Shown in pieces: positions 55,301-60,935 of a stretch of DNA of 64,000 nucleotides; position 1 is the first letter of the stretch, and each line of letters starts with the position of its first letter. Source of the stretch: Verrucomicrobiaceae bacterium (lineage in GTDB: Bacteria; Verrucomicrobiota; Verrucomicrobiia; Verrucomicrobiales; Verrucomicrobiaceae); assembly GCA_021151605.1 (NCBI GenBank), contig JAGKWZ010000001.1:1-64000 (forward strand), given 5' to 3'. The translations under genes and the position numbers were made by a program. Under the pieces are notes generated by a model. The model ran no database searches. It was not told the DNA's origin and saw nothing but the letters and a program-made list of their open reading frames with translations.

Positions 55301-57629
55301 CAGCCAACACGCCCGAAAACGTCGTAGAAGTATTGTCACCTCCCAGTGTCAATGTACGTGCTGAGGTGCCGGCTGCCGTGGTCACTGTTCCGGCCCCCGT
55401 GAGCGAACCCATGGTGACGTTGCCCAAATTCATGTCAATGGTCGCTCCAGTGGCGACAGTAACCGGACTGGAGGAAAGGTTAAAGGCACCCCCTATTTGG
55501 AGTGTGCCGGCATTCACAAAAGTGGGACCAGAGTGGGTAGCAGAAGCACCCAAGACCAAAGTGCCCGTACCGAGCTTGGTGAATCCGCCTGCACCGCTGA
55601 TCGCCCCAGTGAGAGTCAGCGCACTAGCTCCATTCGTGACGTCGATGTTCGCATTCCCTCCATTCAATACATAAGTGTAACTGCCAGGGTTGGTCACGGC
55701 TGCGACGGTGCCAGTGGCACCTGTGTAACGCAGCGTAGCACCATCTGCGAGGCGGACGACCTGTGCAACGCCAGCTCCCAAGCCACCAGCCACATTCGTC
55801 GTCTGGCTGAAGCTCAGCACGCCGCCATTGACGAAGATGCCGCCAGTGAAGGTGTTTAATCCGCCAAGATTCAAAGTCCCCGTGCCTGCTTTTGTAAGCG
55901 CCACACCAGCGATGGGGGCATTGATCGTCAGCCCACCGCTGTTGTATTGATGAATGATGAGGTCAGCCGCATTCGTGAGTGCTCCGGTGCCTTTGATTTC
56001 ATAGGCATCTGTGCCCGTAATCAGCAGGCCGTTGGCGGTCAGGTTGAAACCGGCAAGATCCAGGCTTTGTGAGGCGGCCGAAGATGTGATCTTCAGAGTA
56101 TTGATGCTGCTGGCCGCCGTGCCTTGGGTCTGGCTGCCGACCAGGGTGTAGTTGCCTGCGGCCAGCCCACTGCCGTCTGCGGGCAAAGCGCCAGTGTAGG
56201 CCGGGGTCGTGCCCACCCCGGTACCAAGTCCAGTCCACTGAAACGGTGTGGCGGAGCCCTGGCTCAGCCAGTTGAAGGTATTTGCGGTGCCATCCGTGAA
56301 TACAGCGCGCCCAGCCCCGAGAATATTGTTGGTAAGGGCTGTCGTTGTATTCGACACGACGGTGTTCGCCGGTGCATTCACCAGCAAGCTGCCGCCTGCG
56401 ACAGTGGCTGTGAGAGAACCAAGCCGAAGAGTGGTGCTGGTGCCACTATTGTTGTCCAAGATGATGGAGCCGCCGGAGGCGAGCGTCGTGAAATTGCCCA
56501 TTGTCTGGGTCGTGGCGGCCCCGCTGCGCCCTTTCATCTGAAAATTACCACCGCCGAGCTGTAATGGCGTTGCCCCGAGGAAGCCACTCGTCAGGGAACT
56601 GGCGGACGTGTCCAGTACGACAGAACCGCCATTGATGATGGTATTTCCAGTGTAGGTGGAGGCATTTGTCGTGGTGGGCTGGAGGGTGAGAGTACCCGCA
56701 CCGATTTTGGTGATGGCCACGCGCGCGGTTGTCGCGGGGTTGATCCGCCCGCTGAAAGTCGTGCTGGTGTCATCTCGCCCAATCGTGATGATTCGGTTAG
56801 TGGCGGAGGTATTGTTCACATCTCCCGCCCCTGCCAGCGAGCCGATGGTAAAGGCCTGGTTGATGTCAAAGGAGGCTCCAGTCCCCACAGTCAAGGCCGA
56901 ACGAATGGGCAAACCTGTGGCATTGCTCACCCTCAATGTTCCGCCGTTGATGGCCGTTGTCCCCGCGTAGGTGTTGGCCCCGGTGAGATCCAGCGTCCCG
57001 GCATCATTCTTGACCAGCCCACCAGAGGTGGCGATGCCACCAGAGACGGTGGTGTTGCCGCTGCCGCCGATAGTGAGGTTCGTCTGCAATCCCCTGACTC
57101 CTGCTGCGCCCACGGTGAAGAGGCTTGAGGAATTGTTGATCCAAGACTGACTGGCACCCAGCTGGAGGTTAAGGTTGGCGGAGCCAAGCGTGGTGGCCTG
57201 GGCACCCGAGTTGAGCACCACGCCACTACCACCAATGCCTAGGACATTCCCGGCAGCGCTTGCCGTCAGGGTATAGCCGCTCGTGGTCGTCGCTCCGAAA
57301 ATGAGTCCGTTGATGTTCTGAGAGGAGACATTGACCGTGGCCACACTCGCCAGGGTGCCACCATTTCCAAACTGAGCGATGTCGGTCAGCAGGTTGTTGA
57401 TGGTCGCGACGTTGGTGCTGCCATTCAAAAATGTGGTGCCTCCGACGATCCAATTTCCGCTGCCATCTTGCGCCCCGCTTACGCCTGAATTTACATCCCA
57501 GATGACAGTCGCTGCCTGCAAAGGTAGCCTAATTTGCCAACAGATCATCGAGAGCATTAGGACTGCACTGATGGGTCTGCGATTCTCACGGAAACTGCGT
57601 AAGACAAGAGAGGTTGAACGGCTGTACAT
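40356..57629 (-). CDS. Giant secreted autotransporter-repeat protein with PEP-CTERM tail
   Basis: A 5757-residue protein in one open frame. The ATG at 57629 begins a basic-start signal peptide (cleavage near LPLQA, residue 39); the frame runs upstream to a GTG but that part looks non-coding. Most of the chain is imperfect autotransporter-associated beta-strand repeats of the TIGR02601 type, for example KVGTGTLTLSGTNTHTGNTT and KAGIGSLTLTGTNTYSGGTV; I count about 28. Three YW-G-x-W modules lie near residues 1955, 2891 and 4460 and open long blocks. The C-terminus is not an autotransporter barrel but a PEP-CTERM signal (VVPEPGRFLLLCFGLSLSLF then RRRR). It is therefore exosortase-processed, forming a long surface fibre or adhesin, probably of stacked beta-helix turns. 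The long ORFs on the other strand are shadows. Confidence 0.92.
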   Translation of the reverse strand: MYSRSTSLVLRSFRENRRPISAVLMLSMICWQIRLPLQAATVIWDVNSGVSGAQDGSGNWIVGGTTFLNGSTNVATINNLLTDIAQFGNGGTLASVATVNVSSQNINGLIFGATTTSGYTLTASAAGNVLGIGGSGVVLNSGAQATTLGSANLNLQLGASQSWINNSSSLFTVGAAGVRGLQTNLTIGGSGNTTVSGGIATSGGLVKNDAGTLDLTGANTYAGTTAINGGTLRVSNATGLPIRSALTVGTGASFDINQAFTIGSLAGAGDVNNTSATNRIITIGRDDTSTTFSGRINPATTARVAITKIGAGTLTLQPTTTNASTYTGNTIINGGSVVLDTSASSLTSGFLGATPLQLGGGNFQMKGRSGAATTQTMGNFTTLASGGSIILDNNSGTSTTLRLGSLTATVAGGSLLVNAPANTVVSNTTTALTNNILGAGRAVFTDGTANTFNWLSQGSATPFQWTGLGTGVGTTPAYTGALPADGSGLAAGNYTLVGSQTQGTAASSINTLKITSSAASQSLDLAGFNLTANGLLITGTDAYEIKGTGALTNAADLIIHQYNSGGLTINAPIAGVALTKAGTGTLNLGGLNTFTGGIFVNGGVLSFSQTTNVAGGLGAGVAQVVRLADGATLRYTGATGTVAAVTNPGSYTYVLNGGNANIDVTNGASALTLTGAISGAGGFTKLGTGTLVLGASATHSGPTFVNAGTLQIGGAFNLSSSPVTVATGATIDMNLGNVTMGSLTGAGTVTTAAGTSARTLTLGGDNTSTTFSGVLAGSIANILTKNGTGIMTLSGAGATSAWTGGTNVNGGILRLATNNRLSTTGTMNIGLGTGPAALELSSSVTQTLAAITFYGTGTAATTQGSVLIGSGATLTLGGSVTVNNNSNPLAARIDGLGTLAMGGTQRTFTVNDSTSVLANDAELVVSAIITGTAGLSKNGTGNALLSGNNTFTGTTRIDRGALILDYTTNNTSKIGSASTLDLRGGILTLNGNATADSTQSVGNTILTSGGFSRIFVNSSGAQAATLNLGAITRTASVGTLHVNLPASGAVTATNSNLTGGTEGIVGGWLLLTDSSGVTTFARNNGSNSLVAANLTTQDTVTSWTSGTNISDSSGFTGTLGSGTTSINSLRFNAAGPSTVTISPGGTLQIASGGILQTANVAGGVSTISGGTLESLASSELFFATLGTQRMDVSSAIAGTTAITKTGNGTLRLGGNNTHSGTTTVQAGVLELTGGVALGDTSAVVLGNGSNTTNSSPTLSLLASQTETIGSLSGSDGLAVLQLGANSTLTLNHTAVGSAYAGLLTGDSTTTLIKTGSGDLALTSGTVTTYAGAFVINGGILRVSTGNVTQFGSLGSVTINNPGSQFHMHHNANNSPNRVSDTVAITLNNTAPGLGIFYQNSGGTSSRTETVGAVVLGAGANVLAADNSSGNLFGTLAFGAASAANLVRNNNSTALVLGRNLGGVAYGSVAAPVIGGRISFTNAITGANAAVGGAGADGAATASIFPYLIGEATAGAPAAANVGNSFVRLSANGLRPLSVTAADGEYTFNEAGFNAMAASTANNLRFTATPAATLSAAIGGTRTINALAIDSTAGAVTVTGPGSDTLLLTAGALLSTGTAANNTELSGFAGITTATNSEYIVSVTNDQFTLNSPLTTAASSLTKSGAGTLVLGNTGNNFNDLYFNQGTVRAGAAGNLGNAAGSLRFFGGTLQFSAAFDPSFKAAINFGTGGGTFDTVANNVTLANALGSGTGSLTKVGNGSLTLGGTGATYSGGTIINAGRLIVTNSAGSATGTGLVTVNGGTSTQGALSGTGTITGGVTLATNGATSFAQGPSINPGTVGGAGTLTINTAALTTNSFGSLFFDLDTAQTAGSGINDLISTNLMPIFAGSTQISINTLNTLTGGFYTLINGYTGTIGTFDNLTLNTSFTGVDTNRSGFLVNSANQLRLFITGATPSAAYWSGANDSNWNNFDTGGSPSTNWRTSAGGNVDTLALPGNTTDVFFQTTTPAAANLATTLGQAFSIRTLNFTADSTSTVSISGNSLTLSPSSSSTGISLDAAAGAVTINSDVVIGAAQTWTNNSTNALTVSGTVSGVSSLTKAGIGSLTLTGTNTYSGGTVINNGTVIAGNAQALGLAANALTLNSGTLNLASDATTTAKPTTVGGNVSILSNRASSGAGITHTLGALGIGGNTLTVGAGANVSSGTAGLTFGTTTLSASGALFDVGTGVNLTLGAVAAGAADFAFTKQGAGTLTLNTNATRTGAANSVLTTLTAGTLRVGTLNALTPSSNIRLNLNGGTLAFSLDTGGTYLGTNLVVGGNAALVSDRTTPGVGVTQTIGGIVDIGSSTITVSAGSNVTSGTAGITTGAVTLTGNPTFSLGANTLLTLGAASGTGFGITAGGAGSLTLAGINSTSTGGFMTFGDNFTGTANLGNLAHTFTGDLTIKSGTVIGTTNAATFGRSNAADSIVLGSTGSTNAVSLVATGTGFTSARRLTVPDNATNSSITVGGNNGSNFLITGIVTLGANTTLLVNNTSTGGITLGSTGGITGTGTLSNVSSGSGQVTLSGVIGAGVTGITQNSAASKMVLSNGANAFTADVLIKQGTVQGSQSTAGQLTSLGLGSVRLGDTGGSASATLEANGTQPTYANPIILGTTTGTLTITSTNTSTAATFSGGITGNNSINFNSGTGSAPLNFTTAAVNNAGSLTNATVTGTGAVTIGSNIGSNVTSIIQSSATSAFNLTGANIAFTGGIVVNAGTLNITGGATTGPTPNALTVAGGGTLNLANGAGQRFNLGTGIINIGSGSGTSTFNLELGSNAGNSYDSFVSSVAATAANNVVLNLLGITGFGAGNYDLLTAASGLSAASYSVASVSGALGGFSLGLVTSDTLVRLTSTAYTGDYYWNGGINTSWAGISGLNTNFTTDLAGTINANGTPGVANSVFFSTSTQTATSLTTALNGPFSIKDLTFNSQLGSGPLGSINIQSGTGGTLTLTPSTPTTGINVQTGAPAAINLSTPVVLGADQTWTVADTPTVLSSSGGITGTGINLTKAGDGRLALLGTNTYSGITTVNGGVLAGGAANGFSASSAHVIGASGTLAINGLAQTIGSLAGVAGAIVTNGAASGNVVLTAGGNNSSTTYAGTLVNGGVATFGLTKVGTGTLTLSGTNTHTGNTTINAGTLAITGSTTTGVGNVIVGNAAGNRSILQIGTAGALSTNKISVGANATAAGAIYQLATSTSVATTQADGTNQSLTLAEAAGGYGSYNLAGGTASVNRITIAGNGLANATGVFTQTGGTFNANGWTVVGQAGGGQNAVMDLSGGTYVSTPAGTQSFAFNHGSTGYSVVNVRGSATLNRQTGTSSITSISLMQGNTNSLNNVGILNLMTGGTIRTAAGGIINGVGTGSSANLSLLNLSGGTIITNVASTTLINVTANAAHTATSGAYLYSGGVTIDTNNLNSTIPAPLLAPTGEGVSSIAVATQGAGYLSAPVIKITGGSGVGATAIANMVDDGSGNGTFKIGSITITNPGTGYVNTDLLTLAFGDNTSLYTTQATLGAVAFNGGNTSGGLIKTNTGNLSLTSAASTFTGAVDIRGGVLFVNTLGNGGAPSTLGASSSAASNLLLNGGLLGYNGTVAGTTDRNFTLAASGGGFDASGTTLGTLTLTASSALTVAPGLGAINFILQGTGTGVTGAGTIDTLIGNATGTTVTLSKLGTGTWNVTNGSNSYSGGTNLSAGILSFANGALGTSGNITFAANSTLQWGSGNTQDVSSRLVIANGITGTVDTGANNVSFASGVGSAAAATTGVLNKTGTGALALNAAATHTGGVTLSGGTLNIGHAAALGSGTFTLATAGVVLDNTSGGALTLSTNPAQAWNQNFTFTGTNNLNLGTGAVTLSAARTVSVTANTLTVGGPVGGLFALTKDGPGTLYLASNSSTFGAAAGSAVTVNGGLLKVDSEAALGNVLNDLVFANGATLQVTTGFNANVGKTFSFTAAGGGTLQVDSGTLTVNSSLIGAAGTGGLIKTGAGTLELAAANASFDAVGVGISGATGVGFRVDAGTLLLSANNNNVLGDNNPNTMTLQLNGGNLTIRTDTSSIARANLYLSAPATLTIDNANAGSGITQVIGGSGGQQLTFGTGSSTLNIVGGPNIDSGTAIVQFNSATFLTAPTFNLTNPASATLQLTLGAVTAGANTATFTGNGNITQTGVWAGTGGLTLGSATAYSGLATLSQANTYSGVTTVNGGTLAFSTSGNLGNASATNTITLGGGTLRYTATGALDLTANRVVSLTTSSTSTIEVANSAGNLQLTGGFSTSGAANLTKTGAGVLTVTGPLNLNGGNLTVSGGSYIGGLSAAGVGALSIESGGTLNLYDSAATTAAITGLTLKAGSSLGFDLNAPGVNDVLNLTGAPTITAGVLLNFNNLGGLAVGNYDLLSITSGSLNASDFTLGIAPSGFNYSFATINSNQTLRLIASTLNLVYWQGDVNGSWSQNTTGSTNWASGVSGATDLGALPLATDTLVFSTTNATGPAITTTLDGNFTADSLQFTANPANVTAVTVNQGTSGTLAINPASPNNGISVATNAGAVTIGAPINATAAQTWEVIGGGANGSSLTISGNVTYTGGVTKTGAGTLTVSGTNSGAGGFTLAGGALTIGSSSALGTGTFTLEAGTTFAALAGLTLTSGQHVWNGSYTYGGTQNLNLGTGAVTLGNNITATIISGRTLSVGGDIDDGLSTFGLTKADIGTLVLNGNNSYDGPTLLSAGVLTLAGDNSGASGGVTTSASTTLNINHANALGTGTFIIGGGTINNSTGAGITLATNNAQNWNASFAFTGTQALNLGTGEITLNATPTVTVSASTLTVGGLISGGFGLTKSGAGTLVLSGLSNTASNNYVGTTTLDGGTTTFTGTASMTGGLTFGASNTSANVSTLNLNTSSATFAGTLSVQTNTASVTNNAITIGSGQSLTINNNVVIGSNAGSNTTTRLGVSGPGAFNVLNAAASSTFTVGGVNTTGGVGSITEADFSNLASLSVNLSGSSSVITVNPNITGGTTNVNNLDSTLRLAATSTLTATTLTVGGGVTNNGAAGQRNELYLGSTSTTINADTINVGNGSRDIGFIGGGGGSLTINNKAGVGRAAFNLGTGTASTGAAASGGNVVDLSNVNATLSLSTLTIGGQNRNSDRTDTFTFGSGTLDVTTVVVGDTEGAASGSALNNTWTSILNIGGNTTIGTGGLEIARGDTTVSGTDVLVGAVNISGGNITIANNATFGAAVRLGNNTIATGLTTNGSLNITGGSVTVSGHIIKGASTGAGSATITLNGGALNLSGNNIGAASPNVSFNAQSGTLSNVAQINGGAGITKTAGAGTNTLILDGTNNYTGNTVVNSGTLQLGSGGTTGTLNTTSAISIAAGTTFAVKRSNTAIQGTDFSSAAITGDGGFEQSGSGMTALTATNTYTGSTVVSAGTLQLGNGGSTGSLAATSAISVGAGATFAVNRSNTVTQGVEFSSTAITGLGGFAQSGSGTTILNLANSYSGSTTVTAGVLQVGVSGSGQTGSGNLTVANTATVSGTGTIRSINVTFASGSTLHAGDGTGVSNYGTLTFTPTAAAGIHSIQGSVILGINSPTTVDPNFGGFALGTPGYNEWLDNVTGTGNHDRLNFTNGDGGSTYNLNFLTTSGSLQVLSSGFTPALGQVFNLIDWGNLVSTNFTGFNIGSSIRTGNNLDANEGAFDLPDISTFGLGWDVSRFTASGNIAVVPEPGRFLLLCFGLSLSLFRRRRSSII

Positions 57630-57960
57630 GGTGTGACTGTGCTCTGTAAGCTCTGGGCACCGCGCGAGCGCCCTTGGTTGGCTTTTTTTTGCGAAAATAG
57701 CACCCCAAATTGATGGATTTGGCTCAAAATGTAAACATTTTAGCGACACATTTTCGCGGTTCACACCACGTTTGACCTACTGCCCTTAGTTAGGACTTAC
57801 TTTGTCCACGGATGTGTTAGCGAGATTTATTCAGCAGGCACGTTCAGTCCGAAAAGAGTTTAAACAGGAGAATCATGCCCGTTGCGGCATAGACGACGAA
57901 GGATTTTCCAGGTAATGACTCTTCCAAATTGTCCAGTTCCCTGGCCCAAGTCTGAACTTC
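57630..57960. promoter_or_regulatory. 331-base intergenic region between the giant gene and the VWA gene
   Basis: This region must hold the promoters of both divergent genes. It contains an AT-rich tract (TTTTTTTTGCGAAAATAG, about 57685) and TTGACC at about 57771, but neither gives a convincing -35/-10 pair. At 57844-57975 a short minus-strand ORF is possible and is listed separately. No terminator or riboswitch-like fold is seen. Confidence 0.4.
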
Positions 57961-57975
57961 ATGATCCTCCGCCAC
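57844..57975 (-). CDS. Candidate small membrane protein
   Basis: A 43-codon frame: GTG at 57975, then AEDHEVQTWARELDNLEESL, a hydrophobic stretch SFVVYAATGMILLFKLFSD, and TGA at 57844. It has the form of a small one-helix membrane protein. However, its start overlaps the VWA gene start on the other strand, it has no ribosome site I can see, and an open frame continues upstream, so it could be chance or an older gene tail. Confidence 0.25.
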   Translation of the reverse strand: MAEDHEVQTWARELDNLEESLPGKSFVVYAATGMILLFKLFSD

Positions 57976-60672
57976 CCTGAATGGCTCGCGCTTCTTCCCA
58001 TCCTGCTGCTCGCGGGATGGATGGTGCCGCGACTCGGGGTGTGGAAGCCGTTGCGGATCGTTTTGCTGGCGCTGATCACGCTCGCGCTTGCGGAGCCGCA
58101 GTGGCGGCGGCTACAGGATGGGATCGACCTTTGGGTGCTGCTGGATTCGTCGGTATCGGCGGAGGAGCCGATGGCGAAAGGGCTGCCAGAATGGGAGAAG
58201 CTGCTGGAAAAGCATCGCGGGGCCAATGACCGTCTTTTTTATCTCAACTACGCCAGCGAGGTGATGAGGCGAGGAGCGGAGGGCGCGGAGCTTTATGAGC
58301 GGAATCGTCACTCCACCCAGACGGCGATGGCGATCACCCAAGCACTGACTTTGGCGCAAAAGGAGGGCAAAGACCGACCCGCTCGCGTTCTGGCATTTAC
58401 CGACGGCTACTCCACCGAGCCGCTGACGGGCATCGCAGAAAAGCTGACCCGCCAGGGCGTGGAACTGGACTACCGACTGGTACGTGATCCTGAGCCAACG
58501 GACTTCCGCGTGGCAGCGCTGGAGATGCCTTCGAGGTCGCAGCTCGGCGAGCCATTCATGATCGAGGTGGAGGTGAAAGGCACCCGCGATGGCAAGGTGC
58601 CACTCACCATTTTGCGCGATGGCAAGGAGCTGAAATCCACCGACGTGGAGGTGCATCTCGGCAGTGGTCGGCTGCGCTTCACGGATCGGCTCATCACCGC
58701 TGGCGTGGCGCATTACGAGGCGCTCATCCAGCCGGAGAAAGACGCGCATCCGGGGAACAATCGCCACGAAGCGATGATCGAGATCGCGGGCGGTCCGAGA
58801 GTGCTTTTGCTCACGTCGTATCTCGATGATCCGGTGGCTCCGACGCTCCAGCGGCAGGGTTTTTCGGTCGAAACAGTGACCGAACTGCGCGGCATCCGGC
58901 CCGGCCAGCTCGCGGGCGTGAAATGCGTCATTTTAAACAACGTGCCTGCCTTTGAACTGCCCGCTGACTTCCTCCGCGCGCTCGACTTTTATGTGCGTGA
59001 ACAAGGCGGCAGTCTGCTGATGGCGGGCGGGAAGAAAAGCTTCGCGGCAGGTGGCTACTTTGAGTCGGCGATTGATCCGCTTTTGCCCGTGTCGATGGAG
59101 ATGAAGCAGGAGCACCGGAAGCTCGTCGTGGCGATGGCCATCGTCATGGATCGCAGCGGCTCGATGGGCATGACGGTGGCGAATGGTTTTACCAAAATGC
59201 AGCTCGCCGATGAAGGCGCGGGCAATGCCATCCGCTTCCTCGGCGGGCAGGATCTGCTGACCGTCTTCGCCGTGGACAGCAGCGCCCATGAAATGGTGCC
59301 GCTGCAGCAGGTGGGGCCGAATCGCGAGAAGATGGAAAGCGCCGTGCGCCGCATCGAAAGCACGGGCGGCGGCATCTATGTTTATGAGGGGCTGAAGGCG
59401 GCGTGGGATCAGCTCAAAACGGCACCTGCCGGTCAGCGCCACATCATCCTCTTTTCCGATGCCGCCGACTCCGAAGAGCCCGGCGACTACAAGCGCCTCA
59501 TCGACGACATCCTCGCGGGCAGCGGCACCGTCAGCGTTATCGCGCTCGGTACTCGCAGCGATGTCGATGCTGCCTTGCTGGAAGACATCGCCAAGCGCGG
59601 GAAAGGCCGTCTTTTCTTCACTGAGAAGGCCGAGGAACTGCCGAATATCTTCAGCCAGGAGACCGTCGCCGTCGCGCGCAGTGCCTTCATCACCGATCCG
59701 GTGAAAACGCAGCCTGCGGGTGGTTGGTTCGAGATCAGCAGCCAGACGCTCGACTGGCTGCCCGAAGCCGATGGCTACAACCTCAGCTACCTGCGCGACT
59801 GGGCCAGCCAGGGCCTCATCACCAAGGACGAATACACCGCCCCGCTCGTCGCCTTCGGCCAGCGCGGCATCGGCAGGACCGCCGCGGTCAGCTTTGCCCT
59901 CGGCGGCGAGCATTCGGCGAAAATCCGCGCTTGGCCAAAGTATGGCGACTTCCTCCAAACCCTCGTCCGCTGGCTCATGGGCGAGCAACTGCCGCCCGGC
60001 GTCGGTTTGAAACACAGCCTCGCGGGCAACCAACTCACGCTCGACCTCATGCACGACAGCGAGTGGGAACCCAAACTGCAAGCCAAGCCACCTCGCATCA
60101 TGATGGCGCACGGCAGCAATGCCGCCGGAGCCCACGAGCTCGCCTGGGAGCGGCTCGCGCCCGGCCATTATCAGGCCAGCGTCACGCTCACGGAGGGCGA
60201 GATGGTGCGTGGAGCCGTGCAGCTCGGCGGCACGGCCCTCAGCTTCGGCCCCACCTTGCTCGGCAGCAGCACCGAATGGGCCTTTGATGAAACCCGCGCC
60301 GACGAACTCCGCCGCGTCTCCGCCACCAGCGGCGGTCGCGAGCTGCTCGATCTCAGCCAAGCCTGGCGCAGTCCGCAGATCGTGCGCTTCGCTGACATGC
60401 AGAGCCTGCTTTTACTCACCGCACTGATCCTGATGCTCATCGAGGCCCTCGTCACCCGCACCGGCTGGCAGATGCCCGAGTGGGCCTTCACTGGATGGAA
60501 AAAACAGCCCCGCGAGGCCAAGCCGACCCGCGAATTGAAGCAGCATCAGGAGCGGCTGAGGGCGCGAGTCGTCGAGAAGAAGGTCGAGGTCGTCACTTCC
60601 GACTCCAAGCCCGCACCACCAACGCCAGAAGCGGACCGGCAGAACCGCTTTGCTAGGGCGAAAAAGAGGTAG
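57961..60672 (+). CDS. Membrane VWA-domain protein with two MIDAS-like sites
   Basis: A 903-residue protein. It starts with two hydrophobic segments (WLALLPILLLAGWMVPRLGV and LRIVLLALITLALA) typical of the aerotolerance BatA/BatB-like VWA proteins. A first VWA domain follows at about residues 57-195 with D-x-S-x-S as LLDSSVSAEEP, and a second at about 390-570 with VMDRSGSMGMT. Between them a region (VLLLTSYLDDPVAPTLQRQG, GSLLMAGGKKSFAAGGYFES) resembles the class I glutamine amidotransferase-like domain found in these proteins. A third hydrophobic helix near residue 820 (LLLLTALILMLIEALV) and a basic C-terminal tail complete the chain. Both VWA sites look able to bind a metal. Its job is unknown; Verrucomicrobia and Planctomycetes carry many such proteins beside MoxR ATPases, not seen here. 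Confidence 0.8.
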   Translation: MILRHPEWLALLPILLLAGWMVPRLGVWKPLRIVLLALITLALAEPQWRRLQDGIDLWVLLDSSVSAEEPMAKGLPEWEKLLEKHRGANDRLFYLNYASEVMRRGAEGAELYERNRHSTQTAMAITQALTLAQKEGKDRPARVLAFTDGYSTEPLTGIAEKLTRQGVELDYRLVRDPEPTDFRVAALEMPSRSQLGEPFMIEVEVKGTRDGKVPLTILRDGKELKSTDVEVHLGSGRLRFTDRLITAGVAHYEALIQPEKDAHPGNNRHEAMIEIAGGPRVLLLTSYLDDPVAPTLQRQGFSVETVTELRGIRPGQLAGVKCVILNNVPAFELPADFLRALDFYVREQGGSLLMAGGKKSFAAGGYFESAIDPLLPVSMEMKQEHRKLVVAMAIVMDRSGSMGMTVANGFTKMQLADEGAGNAIRFLGGQDLLTVFAVDSSAHEMVPLQQVGPNREKMESAVRRIESTGGGIYVYEGLKAAWDQLKTAPAGQRHIILFSDAADSEEPGDYKRLIDDILAGSGTVSVIALGTRSDVDAALLEDIAKRGKGRLFFTEKAEELPNIFSQETVAVARSAFITDPVKTQPAGGWFEISSQTLDWLPEADGYNLSYLRDWASQGLITKDEYTAPLVAFGQRGIGRTAAVSFALGGEHSAKIRAWPKYGDFLQTLVRWLMGEQLPPGVGLKHSLAGNQLTLDLMHDSEWEPKLQAKPPRIMMAHGSNAAGAHELAWERLAPGHYQASVTLTEGEMVRGAVQLGGTALSFGPTLLGSSTEWAFDETRADELRRVSATSGGRELLDLSQAWRSPQIVRFADMQSLLLLTALILMLIEALVTRTGWQMPEWAFTGWKKQPREAKPTRELKQHQERLRARVVEKKVEVVTSDSKPAPPTPEADRQNRFARAKKR

Positions 60673-60935
60673 GGCGGGCGAGTCCGATAGCGGGGCACAT
60701 GAAAAACCGCGTTCAGCGAACTTAGACAAGCCGTAAATCAGTTTCGAGGTGGCAGGCATCCTGCTTCGCCATCTTTTCCCACCCTTCACGGGGATCGCCA
60801 ACCCGCCGGTCCACGTGTCGCTTTGGTGTTTTCCGAGCCCTGTCTTTGTGAATAACTCACCCGGACTAGCCCGGCAAACTCCCGGGTTGCGTTCCCGGGT
60901 CAGAGCGGCTAAATGCGGCCCCCTTTTGCACTAAA
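60673..60935. promoter_or_regulatory. Intergenic region and leader of gltB
   Basis: The 263 bases contain no supported gene. A hairpin CCCGGG (60881-60886)/CCCGGG (60894-60899) with loop TTGCGTT lies about 37 bases before the gltB start, without a T run, so it may be a leader structure rather than a terminator. I see no known riboswitch fold. Confidence 0.4.

Noticed and set aside
41662..55700. Many 60-330-codon open frames on the plus strand across the giant gene
   Set aside because: They are Val/Pro/Ala-rich antisense shadows of the Thr/Gly/Asn repeats and begin and end without ribosome sites.
40356..57629. Classical type V autotransporter
   Set aside because: There is no C-terminal beta-barrel domain; the chain ends in a PEP-CTERM signal.
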